Shown: positions 1 to 7,990 of the stretch, in pieces
Layout of the letters: the number at the start of each line of letters is the position of its first letter
Position numbering within the stretch: the stretch's first letter is position 1
Assembly (NCBI RefSeq): GCF_002868735.1
Contig: NZ_CP025613.1
Location: 434,001-498,000 of the forward strand
DNA from: Niveispirillum cyanobacteriorum
GTDB taxonomy: Bacteria; Pseudomonadota; Alphaproteobacteria; Azospirillales; Azospirillaceae
Length of the DNA: 64,000 nt
Direction of reading: 5' to 3'
Position numbers and translations under genes: made by a program
Notes under the pieces: generated by a model
What the model was told of the DNA's origin: nothing
The model's database searches: none
The model's input: the letters and a program-made list of their open reading frames with translations, nothing else

Positions 1-383
1 CCAGGGTCCAGGGTAGCAAATCGACCCCGTGCGTCCCGCCGTGCAGGCAGTTGGGGCCGTCATTGCGGGTCACCTGATATTCCTGCCCATTCAAGGCGAA
101 ATGCCCCCCCGCGATGCGGTTGGCATAGCGTCCGGCAATGGCGCCAAGAAAGGTGCGGTTATCCAGATAGGATTGCAGGTCATCATGGCCCAAGACCACA
201 TCGTCCAGCGTCCCCTGCCGGTCCGGCACCCAGAGAGCCTGCAAACTGGCCCCCAACCCGATAATCCGCGCGGCCCAGCCACGACCGTTGACCAGAGTCA
301 CCTGATCGACCGGCGTGCCATCCGGCGTGGTCCCGAACTGACCACGGGCGGGCAGGGTAGGGGCAGTCTCTGACGCGGGCATG
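1..383 (-). CDS. galM: Aldose 1-epimerase (galactose mutarotase), N-terminal part, cut by window edge
   Basis: The minus strand has an open frame from an ATG at 383 to the window edge with no stop (127 codons plus two bases). The visible part matches the start of galactose mutarotases: a GTTPDGTPVDQVTL-like opening strand, then GASLQALWVPDRQG, DDVVLGHDDL, and the diagnostic GAIAGRYANRIAGGHF followed by NGPNCLHGG-like residues (here DGPNCLHGGTHG). The enzyme interconverts alpha and beta anomers of aldoses. Beside an L-arabinose dehydrogenase it would supply the anomer that enzyme oxidises. It is transcribed divergently from araA, so the two starts share the 384-527 spacer. The catalytic glutamate and C-terminal half lie outside the window. 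Confidence 0.85.
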
Positions 384-424
384 AGACGGTACCTTTGCGA
401 TGTTGTCTGGGCCGTTTTAGGCTT

Positions 425-439
425 AATAGTACGACTATT
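425..439. promoter_or_regulatory. Candidate FadR/GntR-type operator in the galM-araA spacer
   Basis: AATAGTACGACTATT is a perfect palindrome with a 3-base centre. Its core TAGT-ACG-ACTA fits the TnGTnnnACnA pattern known for FadR-subfamily GntR operators. It lies between the divergent galM and araA starts, and a GntR gene of that subfamily is at 1558-2265. The assignment is inferred from pattern and position. Confidence 0.5.
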
Positions 440-469
440 CAAGCCGCAGCCGCGCTCTTTGCTGGATTT

Positions 470-484
470 ATCATATAAAATAGT
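470..484. promoter_or_regulatory. AT-rich operator-like site upstream of araA
   Basis: ATCATATAAAATAGT matches 12 of 15 positions of the palindrome ATCATATAATATGAT at 9629-9643, upstream of the arabinofuranosidase gene. It lies 43 bases before the araA start. It is either a second regulator half-site or part of the araA promoter. Confidence 0.35.
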
Positions 485-527
485 CTATCCAGACGCATCC
501 TGTTTCGCCCATATCGAGGAAGCGTCC

Positions 528-1454
528 ATGTCCCCTATCCGGATCGGTCTGGTTGGCGTTGGCAAGATCGCCCGTGACCAGCACTTGCCCGTCATTGCCG
601 CCAATGCGGACTATGAACTGGCGGCCGTGGCCAGCCGGCATGGGCGTGTGGAGGGGGTTCCCAACTTTGCCGATCTGGCCGCTCTGCTGGCCAACGCGAC
701 CGATGTGGACGCTATCAGCCTTTGCACCCCGCCGCAGGCCCGCCACGCCTTGGCCCGTCAGGCGCTGGAGGCGGGCAAGCACGTGATGCTGGAAAAGCCG
801 CCGGGGGCGACCCTGACGGAAGTGTATGATCTGATCGATCTGGCCCGTGAAAAGGGGTTGGCCCTGCTGGCCACCTGGCATTCGCGCTATGCCCCGGCGG
901 TCGAACCGGCCAAGGCCTGGCTGGCGGGTAAGAAGCTGCTGCGCGTGCATATCTCCTGGAAGGAGGATGTCCGGTACTGGCATCCGGGACAGGAATGGAT
1001 TTGGGCCCCGGGGGGGCTGGGCGTTTTCGATCCCGGCATCAATGCCCTGTCGATCATCACCCATATGCTGCCCAATGCCTTGATCGTGGATAAGGCGACC
1101 CTGGAGGTTCCGGCCAACCGGCAGGCGCCAATCGCGGCAACGCTGGAGATGCATGACCATCAGGGTCTGCCCGTGAGGGCGGAGTTCGACTGGCGTCAGA
1201 CGGGGCCGCAAACCTGGGACATCATCATCGAAACCGACCAGGGCACCCTGACCTTGTCGCGCGGTGGCGCGGTGATGAGCATCAATGGTGTGCCCCAGAT
1301 AGAGCAGAAGGAACAGGAATACGCCAATCTCTATGCCCTGTTCGCGCGTCTGGTGGCCGAACGCCGCGTCGATGCCGATCTGGCCCCGCTGCGCATCGTG
1401 GCCGATGCCTACATGACGGGCCGGTGGGTGCGGGTGGAGGATTTTGTGGAGTAA
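528..1454 (+). CDS. araA: L-arabinose 1-dehydrogenase (NAD(P)+), Gfo/Idh/MocA family
   Basis: This 308-residue oxidoreductase would oxidise L-arabinose to L-arabinono-lactone, the first step of the non-phosphorylative L-arabinose pathway. It has an N-terminal Rossmann motif (GLVGVGKIARDQHLP, residues about 6-20), the family signature EKPPGATL (about 88-95) and the substrate-domain stretch WKEDVRYWHPGQEWIW followed by GGLGVFDPGINALSI. These and the length match, from memory, the characterised Azospirillum brasilense enzyme; a D-galactose 1-dehydrogenase would look similar. The ATG at 528 is chosen because GAGG lies 8 bases upstream and the upstream in-frame extension from 381 has no family similarity. 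Neighbours (mutarotase, pentose transporter, arabinofuranosidase) support arabinose. Confidence 0.88.
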   Translation: MSPIRIGLVGVGKIARDQHLPVIAANADYELAAVASRHGRVEGVPNFADLAALLANATDVDAISLCTPPQARHALARQALEAGKHVMLEKPPGATLTEVYDLIDLAREKGLALLATWHSRYAPAVEPAKAWLAGKKLLRVHISWKEDVRYWHPGQEWIWAPGGLGVFDPGINALSIITHMLPNALIVDKATLEVPANRQAPIAATLEMHDHQGLPVRAEFDWRQTGPQTWDIIIETDQGTLTLSRGGAVMSINGVPQIEQKEQEYANLYALFARLVAERRVDADLAPLRIVADAYMTGRWVRVEDFVE

Positions 1455-1529
1455 GCCAGCGGCCAACTTTGTGACCGTTGGCACGGCGGCGACTGCTGAC
1501 GCGGGGCACTTGAGGGAACGTGCAGCATA

Positions 1530-1549
1530 ATGCATCGTTTTCGATGCAT
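1530..1549. terminator. Stem-loop between convergent araA and gntR
   Basis: ATGCATCG and CGATGCAT form a perfect 8-bp stem around a TTTT loop in the 103-bp spacer between the convergent 3' ends of araA and the transporter/gntR operon. There is no clear T-run after the stem, so terminator function is inferred from position only. Confidence 0.4.
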
Positions 1550-1557
1550 GGTGGTCC

Positions 1558-2265
1558 TTACACCCGGTCGAATCCTGACTGGATGACCGCACGCATCGCC
1601 GCTGCCGCTGCCGCCGCGTCGCCCGCTTCAATGGCGTCGACGATGGCGGCATGGGCGGCGACAACCTCCGTATGCAGGTCCGGACGATCAACGGGGGAGG
1701 TGAGGGAGAAGGAGGCGAGCAGCGCCACCTCAATCACCGCGGCGAAGGACCGCATCATCGGGTTGCCCGATGCGCTGCCTACCGCCACATGGAAATCCAG
1801 GTCGGCCTGGGCAAAGCTGTGCTGGTCATGGTGAGGATCGGCCATCGCGGTGATACAACGGCGCAATTCGCCGAGATCGTCCGCTGTCCGCCGTTTTGCT
1901 GCCAAAGCCGCCGCCTGTGGTTCCAGAGCCGTCCGAACCTCCAGCAGATGCTTGCGCAAAGTCTCGTCCAGGCCCTGACTGACCAGCCAAGCCAGAACAT
2001 CGGCATCGAAATAGTTCCAATGGAGCGGGTCCTGCACCTTGGTGCCCACCCGCGTCTTGGAAATCAGCAGCCCTTTGGCCGACAAGGTCTTTAAAACCTC
2101 GCGCAGGGCCGTGCGGGAGATACCGAACCGTGACAGCAACACCGGTTCCGGCGGCAGGTTGGCAGCGGGCGCATGCACCCCGGTCAGGATCTCCAGCCCC
2201 AGGGTACGGACAATCTGTTCATGGTTGGACAGTGGACGGTCGGCGGCCCAGCGGGCAATGGACAT
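1558..2265 (-). CDS. GntR-family (FadR subfamily) regulator of the arabinose locus
   Basis: The 235-residue protein has an N-terminal winged helix (about residues 12-80, with LSRFGISRTALREVLKTLSAKGLL as the helix-turn-helix and a wing ending TRVGTKV) and an all-helical FCD ligand domain. That domain carries the expected acidic/histidine metal-ligand residues, for example DLDFHVAV and the AAHAAIVDAIEAGD repeat near the C-terminus. It is the last gene of the ytfQRT-yjfF operon, 3 bp after the permease stop. It probably represses the sugar genes until a pathway sugar acid binds. The palindromes at 425-439, 6847-6868 and 9629-9643 are the obvious candidate operators. The ligand is not readable from sequence. 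Confidence 0.85.
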   Translation of the reverse strand: MSIARWAADRPLSNHEQIVRTLGLEILTGVHAPAANLPPEPVLLSRFGISRTALREVLKTLSAKGLLISKTRVGTKVQDPLHWNYFDADVLAWLVSQGLDETLRKHLLEVRTALEPQAAALAAKRRTADDLGELRRCITAMADPHHDQHSFAQADLDFHVAVGSASGNPMMRSFAAVIEVALLASFSLTSPVDRPDLHTEVVAAHAAIVDAIEAGDAAAAAAAMRAVIQSGFDRV

Positions 2266-2268
2266 GTT

Positions 2269-3246
2269 CTACCCCGTGCGCCCGGTGGGAGCGGAGAATT
2301 GTAGTATCAGGCGTTGCAGCCCGATGAATATGAACAAAAGCATGCCGATGGCAATCTTCGTCCACCAGGATGACAGGCTGCCATCGAAAGTAATCCAAGT
2401 CAGGATCAACCCCTGGATCAGCACGCCGATCAACGACCCCGCCATGCCGCCCACCCCGCCGGACAGCAGGGTGCCGCCGATCACCACCGCTGCGATGGCA
2501 TCCAACTCCACCCCCACCCCGGTCAGGGCATAGCCGGACCGGGTGTAGAGGGAGAAGATGATACCAGCCAGCGCCGCCATGGTGCTGGACACGCCATAGA
2601 CCAGGATGGTGGTGCGGGCCGTGTCGATGCCCATCAGGCCGGCAAAGCGGGCATTGCCACCCAGCGCATAGACACGCAGGCCCGCCCGTGTGAAATGCAG
2701 CAGCACACCGCCCAGCACAAAGGCCAGCAGCATCACCATGGCGATCAGTCCCAGCCGCCCGCTGCCCGGCAGGGAAAGCGACAGGCCCGACAGGGTCTGA
2801 TAGAATTCGTGCCGCACCGGGATGCTGTCGGTGGACAGCAGCAACGCGGCCCCGCGCGCCAGGAACATTGCCGTCAGGGTGACGATGAAAGGTGGAGCCT
2901 TCAGCCAGTGGATGGCCACCCCCACGCCGCACCCGAACGCAGCCCCCCCCACCAGCACGATGGTGAAGGAGGCCAGCGGGTGCAGCCCCGCCCCTTCGAT
3001 CATCACTGCCAGTGCGACCGTCGTGAAGCCCATGACGGCTCCCACCGACAGGTCGATGCCGCCCGACAGGATGACAAAGGTCATGCCGACCGCCAGCACA
3101 CCCAGAAAGGCGTTGTCGGTCAAAAGATTGCCGATGACCCGGCTGCTGAGCATCGACGGGTATTGTATGGCACAGGCGGCATAAAGCAGGATGAAGACAC
3201 CCAGCGTGGCCAGGAAGGGCAGGGTGCGGGCATTGATGCGCATCAT
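2269..3246 (-). CDS. yjfF: Sugar ABC transporter permease, YjfF-like
   Basis: This 325-residue inner-membrane permease belongs to the RbsC/AraH family. It has about eight to ten hydrophobic segments and the family signature GGIDLSVGAVMGF (about residues 66-78). A second conserved block AIAAVVIGGTLLSGGVGG lies near residue 255. With the YtfT-like partner it forms the heteromeric membrane channel of a YtfQRT-YjfF transporter. The ATG at 3246 is chosen because it overlaps the upstream stop as ATGA; a longer frame to 3507 only reads back through ytfT. The N-terminus reads MMRINARTLPFLATLGVFIL, a typical first membrane helix. Confidence 0.85.
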   Translation of the reverse strand: MMRINARTLPFLATLGVFILLYAACAIQYPSMLSSRVIGNLLTDNAFLGVLAVGMTFVILSGGIDLSVGAVMGFTTVALAVMIEGAGLHPLASFTIVLVGGAAFGCGVGVAIHWLKAPPFIVTLTAMFLARGAALLLSTDSIPVRHEFYQTLSGLSLSLPGSGRLGLIAMVMLLAFVLGGVLLHFTRAGLRVYALGGNARFAGLMGIDTARTTILVYGVSSTMAALAGIIFSLYTRSGYALTGVGVELDAIAAVVIGGTLLSGGVGGMAGSLIGVLIQGLILTWITFDGSLSSWWTKIAIGMLLFIFIGLQRLILQFSAPTGRTG

Positions 3247-4241
3247 GCCGTTCCCTTTCGTGTCAGACGGGCTGTCAGGCGTGCGATGGCCGGCTGACAG
3301 GCGGGCGACTGCACCACCAGGACCAGGGCGATCACCAGCGCCATCAGCAGCAGGTTCAGTTCCGGAGGCAGGCCGGAACGCAGGATGCAGGTCCGCATGC
3401 CCTGCAGGATGAGGGCACCTAGCACCGACAGGCCGATGCTGAACCGCCCGCCATAAAGGCTGGTCCCGCCGATGACGACGGCCAGGATGGCGTCCAGTTC
3501 CAGCCACAGGCCGGCATTATTGGCATCGGCGCCGCGAATGTCGGCGGCGGCGATCAGGCCCGCCAAAGCCGCCATCAGCCCCGACCAGACATAGACGCCG
3601 ATCAGGATGCCGGGCGCCGGCACACCGGCCAGACGGGCGGCCCGCGGGCTGGTCCCTACCGCCTCAACAAACAGGCCCAATGCCGTCGCGCGGACCAGCA
3701 GGCCCGTGACGATAGCAGCGGCCAGCGCGATCAGGACCGGCAGGGGTAGGCCCAGCAGGCTGGCCGAACTGACCCCCGCCAGACCGTCATCGGTGAAGGT
3801 CAGGACGCGGCCTTCTGTAATCATCTGCGCAATGCCCCGCCCTGCCACCATCAGGATCAGGGTGGCGACAATCGGCTGCATGCGGAAAATCGTGACCAGG
3901 ATGCCATTCCACAGGCCACAGGCCAGACCCGTGCCCAGGGCCGCAATTACCGCGACGGGCCAGGCATGGCCGGCATTCACCGTTGCTGCGGCGACGGCCC
4001 CCGCGATGGCCATGACGGCCCCCACCGACAGGTCGATACCGCGCGTGGCGATGACGGGCGCCATGCCGACGGCTAGCAGCATGACAGGTGCGCCCCGGTT
4101 CAGGATATCGATGATGCCGCCGAACAGCCGCCCATCAACCAGCCGCAACTCCAGGAAGCCAGGCGCCACCAGGACATTGGCCAGCAGAACCAGCGCCAGA
4201 AGGGAAAGCCGCGACCGGGCTTCCATGAACCAACCGCTCAT
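3243..4241 (-). CDS. ytfT: Sugar ABC transporter permease, YtfT-like
   Basis: The 332-residue permease is the second channel subunit and is paralogous to its downstream neighbour. It contains the matching signature TRGIDLSVGAVMAIAG (about residues 66-81) and ELDAILAVVIGGTSLYGGRF (about 248-267). Membrane helices fill most of the length. It overlaps the ATPase gene upstream and the permease gene downstream by 4 bp each (ATGA), which indicates coupled translation of the three transporter parts. Two different permeases, rather than one homodimer, is characteristic of the YtfT/YjfF branch. Confidence 0.85.
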   Translation of the reverse strand: MSGWFMEARSRLSLLALVLLANVLVAPGFLELRLVDGRLFGGIIDILNRGAPVMLLAVGMAPVIATRGIDLSVGAVMAIAGAVAAATVNAGHAWPVAVIAALGTGLACGLWNGILVTIFRMQPIVATLILMVAGRGIAQMITEGRVLTFTDDGLAGVSSASLLGLPLPVLIALAAAIVTGLLVRATALGLFVEAVGTSPRAARLAGVPAPGILIGVYVWSGLMAALAGLIAAADIRGADANNAGLWLELDAILAVVIGGTSLYGGRFSIGLSVLGALILQGMRTCILRSGLPPELNLLLMALVIALVLVVQSPACQPAIARLTARLTRKGTA

Positions 4242-5770
4242 GCTGCCCGTCCCGGCGGCGGCATATCCACCGGCGTAACGATGGCGTCGATGATCGCCGA
4301 TGGGGTGACATCCCCCCCGGTCAGCATGCCGGCCTGACGGCGTTCACGCATCACCATGACCCGGTCGGCATAGGCGGCGACCTCTTCTACCTCCGACGAG
4401 ATGACATAGAGCGCCATGCCCTCGTCCCGCAGTTTTTCCAGCAACAGGATGATCTCCGCATGCGCGCCGACATCGATGCCGCGCGTCGGTTCGTCCAGGA
4501 TCAGCAGGCGCGGCTTGGTCGCCAGCCAGCGGGCCAGCAGCGCCTTCTGCTGATTGCCGCCCGATAGAAGCTGGATGGGTTTCTCCGCGTCCGGCGTGCG
4601 GATATTCAGCAGCTTGATATAGGTGTCGGCCAGTTCCCGCTGACGCGCCAGGGGCAGCCGCCGGACCCAACCCAGGCGGGCCTGCAAGGCCAGGACGATG
4701 TTTTCCCGGATCGACAGGTCGGGCACAATCCCGTCCAGCTTTCGATCCTCCGGGCAGAAACCAAACCCTAAGCGGATGGCGTCGCGCGGTCCGCGCAGCG
4801 TGACCGCCGCCCCATCTACAATGATCTCTCCGGCATCGGCCCGTTCCGCCCCGAACAGCAGCAGCGCCGTTTCCGTGCGGCCAGACCCCAGCAGGCCGGC
4901 CACGCCCAGCACCTCGCCCTGCCGTACCTCGGCACTGAACGGTGCCACCAGATGCCGTTTGCCCAGACCTTTCACGGTCACGAAGGCCGCACCCGGTTCG
5001 CGGGCGGCATGGCGCTGCAAATGGCTGTCGCCACTGGGCAGCTTGCCCAGCATCATGGCGACAAGGTCCATACGCGGCAGCTCCGCCGTCTTCCGTTCGC
5101 CCACCAGCTTCCCACCGCGCAGCACGGTGATCCGGTGAGTGACTTCATAGACCTGATCCAGGAAATGGGTGACGAACAGCACCGCCATACCCGACGCCGC
5201 CAGTTCGCGCATCAGGCGGAATAAAACTGCCACTTCCGCGCTGTCCAGGCTGGCCGTCGGTTCGTCCAGGATCAGGACGCGCGCCGACATGTCGACGGCA
5301 CGCGCAATGGCGATTAACTGCTGCACGGCGGTGGAAAAGGCCGACAGCGGCTGTGCCGGATCGATGGACAGGCCGAACCGCGACAGCAACACCGCTGCCT
5401 CGCGCCGCATCCGGGCCCTGTCCACCAGACCGAACCGCGTCGGCTCCCGCCCCAGATAGATATTCTCCGCTACCGACAGGTTGGGCAGCAGGGTGATTTC
5501 CTGATAGACGGCGACAATGCCGTTGGCCGCGGCATCCGCCGGGCTTCTGGGTCGAACCTCACGCCCGTCCAGATGGATGGACCCGGCTTCGACAGGTTGC
5601 GCACCCGTCAGCAGGTTGATCAGGGTGGATTTACCGGCCCCGTTCTCGCCCAGCAGCGCATGGATTTCCCCGGCCCGCAGGGTCAGGTCCACCCCATCAA
5701 GGGCCCGCACACCCGGATAGGTGCGCGTCAGCCCGCGTGCGGACAGCAGCGTTGCCGCCGTATCTGCCAT
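4238..5770 (-). CDS. ytfR: Sugar ABC transporter ATP-binding protein, YtfR-like, duplicated ATPase domain
   Basis: The 510-residue cytoplasmic ATPase has two nucleotide-binding domains, as in RbsA/AraG/YtfR. Domain 1 has Walker A GENGAGKST near residue 40 and Walker B LILDEPTASLD near 165. Domain 2 has a degenerate Walker A (GLLGSGRTE, lacking the usual lysine), the signature LSGGNQQK near 407 and a second Walker B LLILDEPTRGIDVG. The altered second Walker A is normal for this family, so one site probably does most of the hydrolysis. The start overlaps the stop of ytfQ by one base (TGATG). It powers the two permeases encoded next. Confidence 0.9.
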   Translation of the reverse strand: MADTAATLLSARGLTRTYPGVRALDGVDLTLRAGEIHALLGENGAGKSTLINLLTGAQPVEAGSIHLDGREVRPRSPADAAANGIVAVYQEITLLPNLSVAENIYLGREPTRFGLVDRARMRREAAVLLSRFGLSIDPAQPLSAFSTAVQQLIAIARAVDMSARVLILDEPTASLDSAEVAVLFRLMRELAASGMAVLFVTHFLDQVYEVTHRITVLRGGKLVGERKTAELPRMDLVAMMLGKLPSGDSHLQRHAAREPGAAFVTVKGLGKRHLVAPFSAEVRQGEVLGVAGLLGSGRTETALLLFGAERADAGEIIVDGAAVTLRGPRDAIRLGFGFCPEDRKLDGIVPDLSIRENIVLALQARLGWVRRLPLARQRELADTYIKLLNIRTPDAEKPIQLLSGGNQQKALLARWLATKPRLLILDEPTRGIDVGAHAEIILLLEKLRDEGMALYVISSEVEEVAAYADRVMVMRERRQAGMLTGGDVTPSAIIDAIVTPVDMPPPGRAA

Positions 5771-6765
5771 CAGTACAGATCCTTGCGGCGCTCATATTCC
5801 GCTGCTGCGGTGTCGGGCAGATAGAGGGTGGACGGCGTCTGCACCCATTTCGGCGGCTGCGTGCCATCCTTCTTGTACGCGGCCAGCAGGTCATAGGCGC
5901 GGCTGGCCATGTCAGGTGTCAGTTCGACGGTGGCATTGGCATCACCATCGGCCATGGCCTTGAAGATATCGGGCACGGCATCGATGGAAACAGCCAGGAT
6001 GTCGCTACCCGGCTTCAGACCGGCTTCCTTCATGGCCTGGATGGCGCCGATCATCATGTCGTCATTATGGGCATAGACAGCGCAGATGGTGCCCGGCGCT
6101 TCGGCCTTGATGAACCCCTCCATGACCTCCTTGCCCTTGGCGCGGGTGAATTCGCCGGACTGTGTGCGGACGATCTGCACATTGGCGGCGGTGGAAATAC
6201 CCTCCTCGAACCCTTTCTTGCGGTTGGCGACCAGAGAGGCGCCGATGGTGCCCTGGATTTCTACGACGCGGCAGTCGCGGCCCGCCAGCGTCGAAACCAG
6301 CCAGCGGCCCGCCACGCGCCCTTCCTCCACCGTGTCAGAGGTTACGGCGGACAGGTACAGGCTGGGGTCGGCGGTGTCGATCTGCCGGTCCAGCAGGACG
6401 ACCGGGATGTTTGCGGCCTTGGCCTCGCCCAGTACTTCATCCCAGCCGGACGAGATGACGGGGGCCAGCAGAATGGCGTCCACGCCCTGGGCGATGAAGG
6501 ACCGGATGGCCTTGATCTGGTTGGCCTGCTGCTGCTGCGCGTCGGAGACTTTGAGGTTGATGCCGCGCTTTTCTGCTTCCAACTTGGCCAGCTTGGTTTC
6601 CGCTGCACGCCAGCCGGATTCCGACCCGATCTGCGAGAAGCCGATGGTCAGAGCGCCGGCGGCCTTGCCGGCATCCGCCGCCTTACCCGCCCCGCCCTTG
6701 TCGCCGCAGCCCGTCATGGCGGCCAGCATCAAAGCCATGGCCCCATATTTTGCGAAAGCCTTCAT
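5770..6765 (-). CDS. ytfQ: Sugar ABC transporter substrate-binding lipoprotein, YtfQ-like
   Basis: The 331-residue periplasmic binding protein of the RbsB type begins with a signal peptide and lipobox (LAAMTGC, cysteine at about residue 20) and a low-complexity Gly/Ala/Lys linker. Family motifs follow: GFSQIGSESGWRAA, DAQQQQANQIKAIRSFIAQGVDAI, LLDRQID and YAHNDDMMIGAIQAMKEAG. E. coli YtfQ binds furanose sugars (galactofuranose). Here, next to an arabinofuranosidase and arabinose dehydrogenase, L-arabinose, possibly in furanose form, is the likely substrate; this is inference. It is the first gene of the operon and its promoter lies in 6766-6951. Confidence 0.85.
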   Translation of the reverse strand: MKAFAKYGAMALMLAAMTGCGDKGGAGKAADAGKAAGALTIGFSQIGSESGWRAAETKLAKLEAEKRGINLKVSDAQQQQANQIKAIRSFIAQGVDAILLAPVISSGWDEVLGEAKAANIPVVLLDRQIDTADPSLYLSAVTSDTVEEGRVAGRWLVSTLAGRDCRVVEIQGTIGASLVANRKKGFEEGISTAANVQIVRTQSGEFTRAKGKEVMEGFIKAEAPGTICAVYAHNDDMMIGAIQAMKEAGLKPGSDILAVSIDAVPDIFKAMADGDANATVELTPDMASRAYDLLAAYKKDGTQPPKWVQTPSTLYLPDTAAAEYERRKDLY

Positions 6766-6846
6766 CGCAACCCTCTATCGTTTCCGTCCCCGGACCGGGC
6801 ACCGCCTTCTTGCTGGGGCTGCCCTGCCATTTCATACTAGGAAAAA

Positions 6847-6868
6847 ATGATTAGTATTATTATATCAT
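6847..6868. promoter_or_regulatory. Operator-like AT-rich dyad between ytfQ and araD1
   Basis: The divergent ytfQ/araD1 spacer contains ATGAT (6847-6851) and ATCAT (6864-6868) as inverted arms. Inside is TAGTATTATTA (6852-6862), close to the TAGTnnnACTA core at 427-437. The reverse strand of 6854-6868 reads ATGATATAATAATAC, 11 of 15 identical to the palindrome at 9629-9643. It lies 81 bp from the ytfQ start and 83 bp from the araD1 start, so it could control both. Confidence 0.45.
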
Positions 6869-6951
6869 TTAGTCCAGCGCCAAATGCCATATCCTGGCGG
6901 CGTGATGCATGAACCGAGACATAATATACCAAATCCCAAGGAGTGAGCGCG

Positions 6952-7947
6952 ATGGCGTGGCGTCTGACGCAGTTTGTGGACAAGCAGGGCAAGCGGGCCG
7001 TGGCCCTGCGCCAGGATGATGCGCCGGCCCGTCTCCTGAGCGGTGCCGCCACCACCTATGAACTGGCGCAGCAGGCCATCGCGGCGGGCAGTTCCCTGCT
7101 GTCGTTGGCGCAGGCGCAGGCGACGGGGGAAGAGGTTGATCTGGCCGCCGCCCTGGCTGATGGCCGCGTGCTGCCGCCGCTGGACCATCCGGACGCCGCC
7201 CATCTGCTGGTAGCCGGCACGGGCCTGACGCATCTGGGGTCGGCGGAAGGTCGGGACAAGATGCATCGCGATCTGGCCGATCCCGCCAAGCAGACCGACA
7301 GCATGCGTATGTTCCGTATGGGTCTGGATGGCGGCAAGCCGGCACCAGGCCAGGTCGGCGTACAGCCGGAATGGTTCTACAAAGGCGACGGCTCCATCCT
7401 GGCCCGGCCCGATGGCGACCTTGTCTCCCCCTTCTTTGCCCTGGACGGAGGGGAGGAACCGGAGATAGCGGGGCTGTACATCGTCGGACCGGATGGCAGC
7501 GTCTTCCGCCTGGGCTATGCGCTGGGCAACGAGTTTTCGGACCATGTGACGGAACGTCAGAACTATCTCTATCTGGCCCATTCCAAGCTGCGTGTCTGCG
7601 CCATTGGCCCGGAACTGCTGTTGGGTGACCTGCCCGCCGATGTAAGGGGTACGACGCGCATCGTGCGCGATGGCCAGACCGTCTGGGAAAAGCCCTTCCT
7701 GTCTGGGGAGGCCAACATGTCCCATAGCTTGTCAAACCTAGAATATCATCACTTCAAATATGATGGGTTCCGCCGCCCCGGCGACGTGCATGTGCACTAT
7801 TTCGGCACCGCCACCCTGTCCTTCAGCGACGGGTTCCAGACGCAGCCTGGCGATGTGTTCGAGGTAGAGGCTGCCCCCTTCGGCCTGCCGCTGCGCAACC
7901 GCCTGGCGCAGGCGACACCGGTGCCGGTGGTCGTGAAGGCGCTGTAA
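6952..7947 (+). CDS. araD1: AraD1/GguC family protein (fumarylacetoacetate hydrolase fold)
   Basis: This 331-residue protein is of the AraD1/GguC type, a branch of the FAH-fold enzymes. It shows DPAKQTDSMRMFRMGLDGGKP, GVQPEWFYKGDGSIL, then EPEIAGLYIVGPDGSVFRLGYALGNEFSDHVTE with the acidic metal-ligand residues expected for the fold. These genes cluster with sugar ABC transporters and arabinose enzymes. A role on a 2-keto-3-deoxy-L-arabonate-type intermediate is likely but inferred. The ATG at 6952 is chosen because AAGGAG (6938-6943) sits 8 bases upstream; an in-frame GTG at 6943 would overlap that site. It is divergent from ytfQ and ends just before a strong bidirectional hairpin. Confidence 0.75.
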   Translation: MAWRLTQFVDKQGKRAVALRQDDAPARLLSGAATTYELAQQAIAAGSSLLSLAQAQATGEEVDLAAALADGRVLPPLDHPDAAHLLVAGTGLTHLGSAEGRDKMHRDLADPAKQTDSMRMFRMGLDGGKPAPGQVGVQPEWFYKGDGSILARPDGDLVSPFFALDGGEEPEIAGLYIVGPDGSVFRLGYALGNEFSDHVTERQNYLYLAHSKLRVCAIGPELLLGDLPADVRGTTRIVRDGQTVWEKPFLSGEANMSHSLSNLEYHHFKYDGFRRPGDVHVHYFGTATLSFSDGFQTQPGDVFEVEAAPFGLPLRNRLAQATPVPVVVKAL

Positions 7948-7955
7948 ACAGGAAG

Positions 7956-7985
7956 AAGGGGCGGCCCCGATCAGGGCCGCCCCTT
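7956..7985. terminator. Bidirectional hairpin terminator between araD1 and abfA
   Basis: AAGGGGCGGCCC (7956-7967) and GGGCCGCCCCTT (7974-7985) make a perfect 12-bp stem with a 6-base loop. It lies between two convergent genes 43 bp apart and is followed by a pyrimidine-rich CCTTGTT stretch. Confidence 0.75.
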
Positions 7986-7990
7986 CCTTG

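Noticed and set aside
471-1733. A 420-codon open frame on the minus strand across araA
   Set aside because: It is antisense to a clear dehydrogenase gene, shows low-complexity Arg/Pro/Gly-rich sequence typical of GC-rich shadow frames and matches no family.
7956-7985. The GC-rich inverted repeat as a regulatory operator
   Set aside because: It lies between two convergent stop codons rather than upstream of a gene, so a bidirectional terminator is the better reading.
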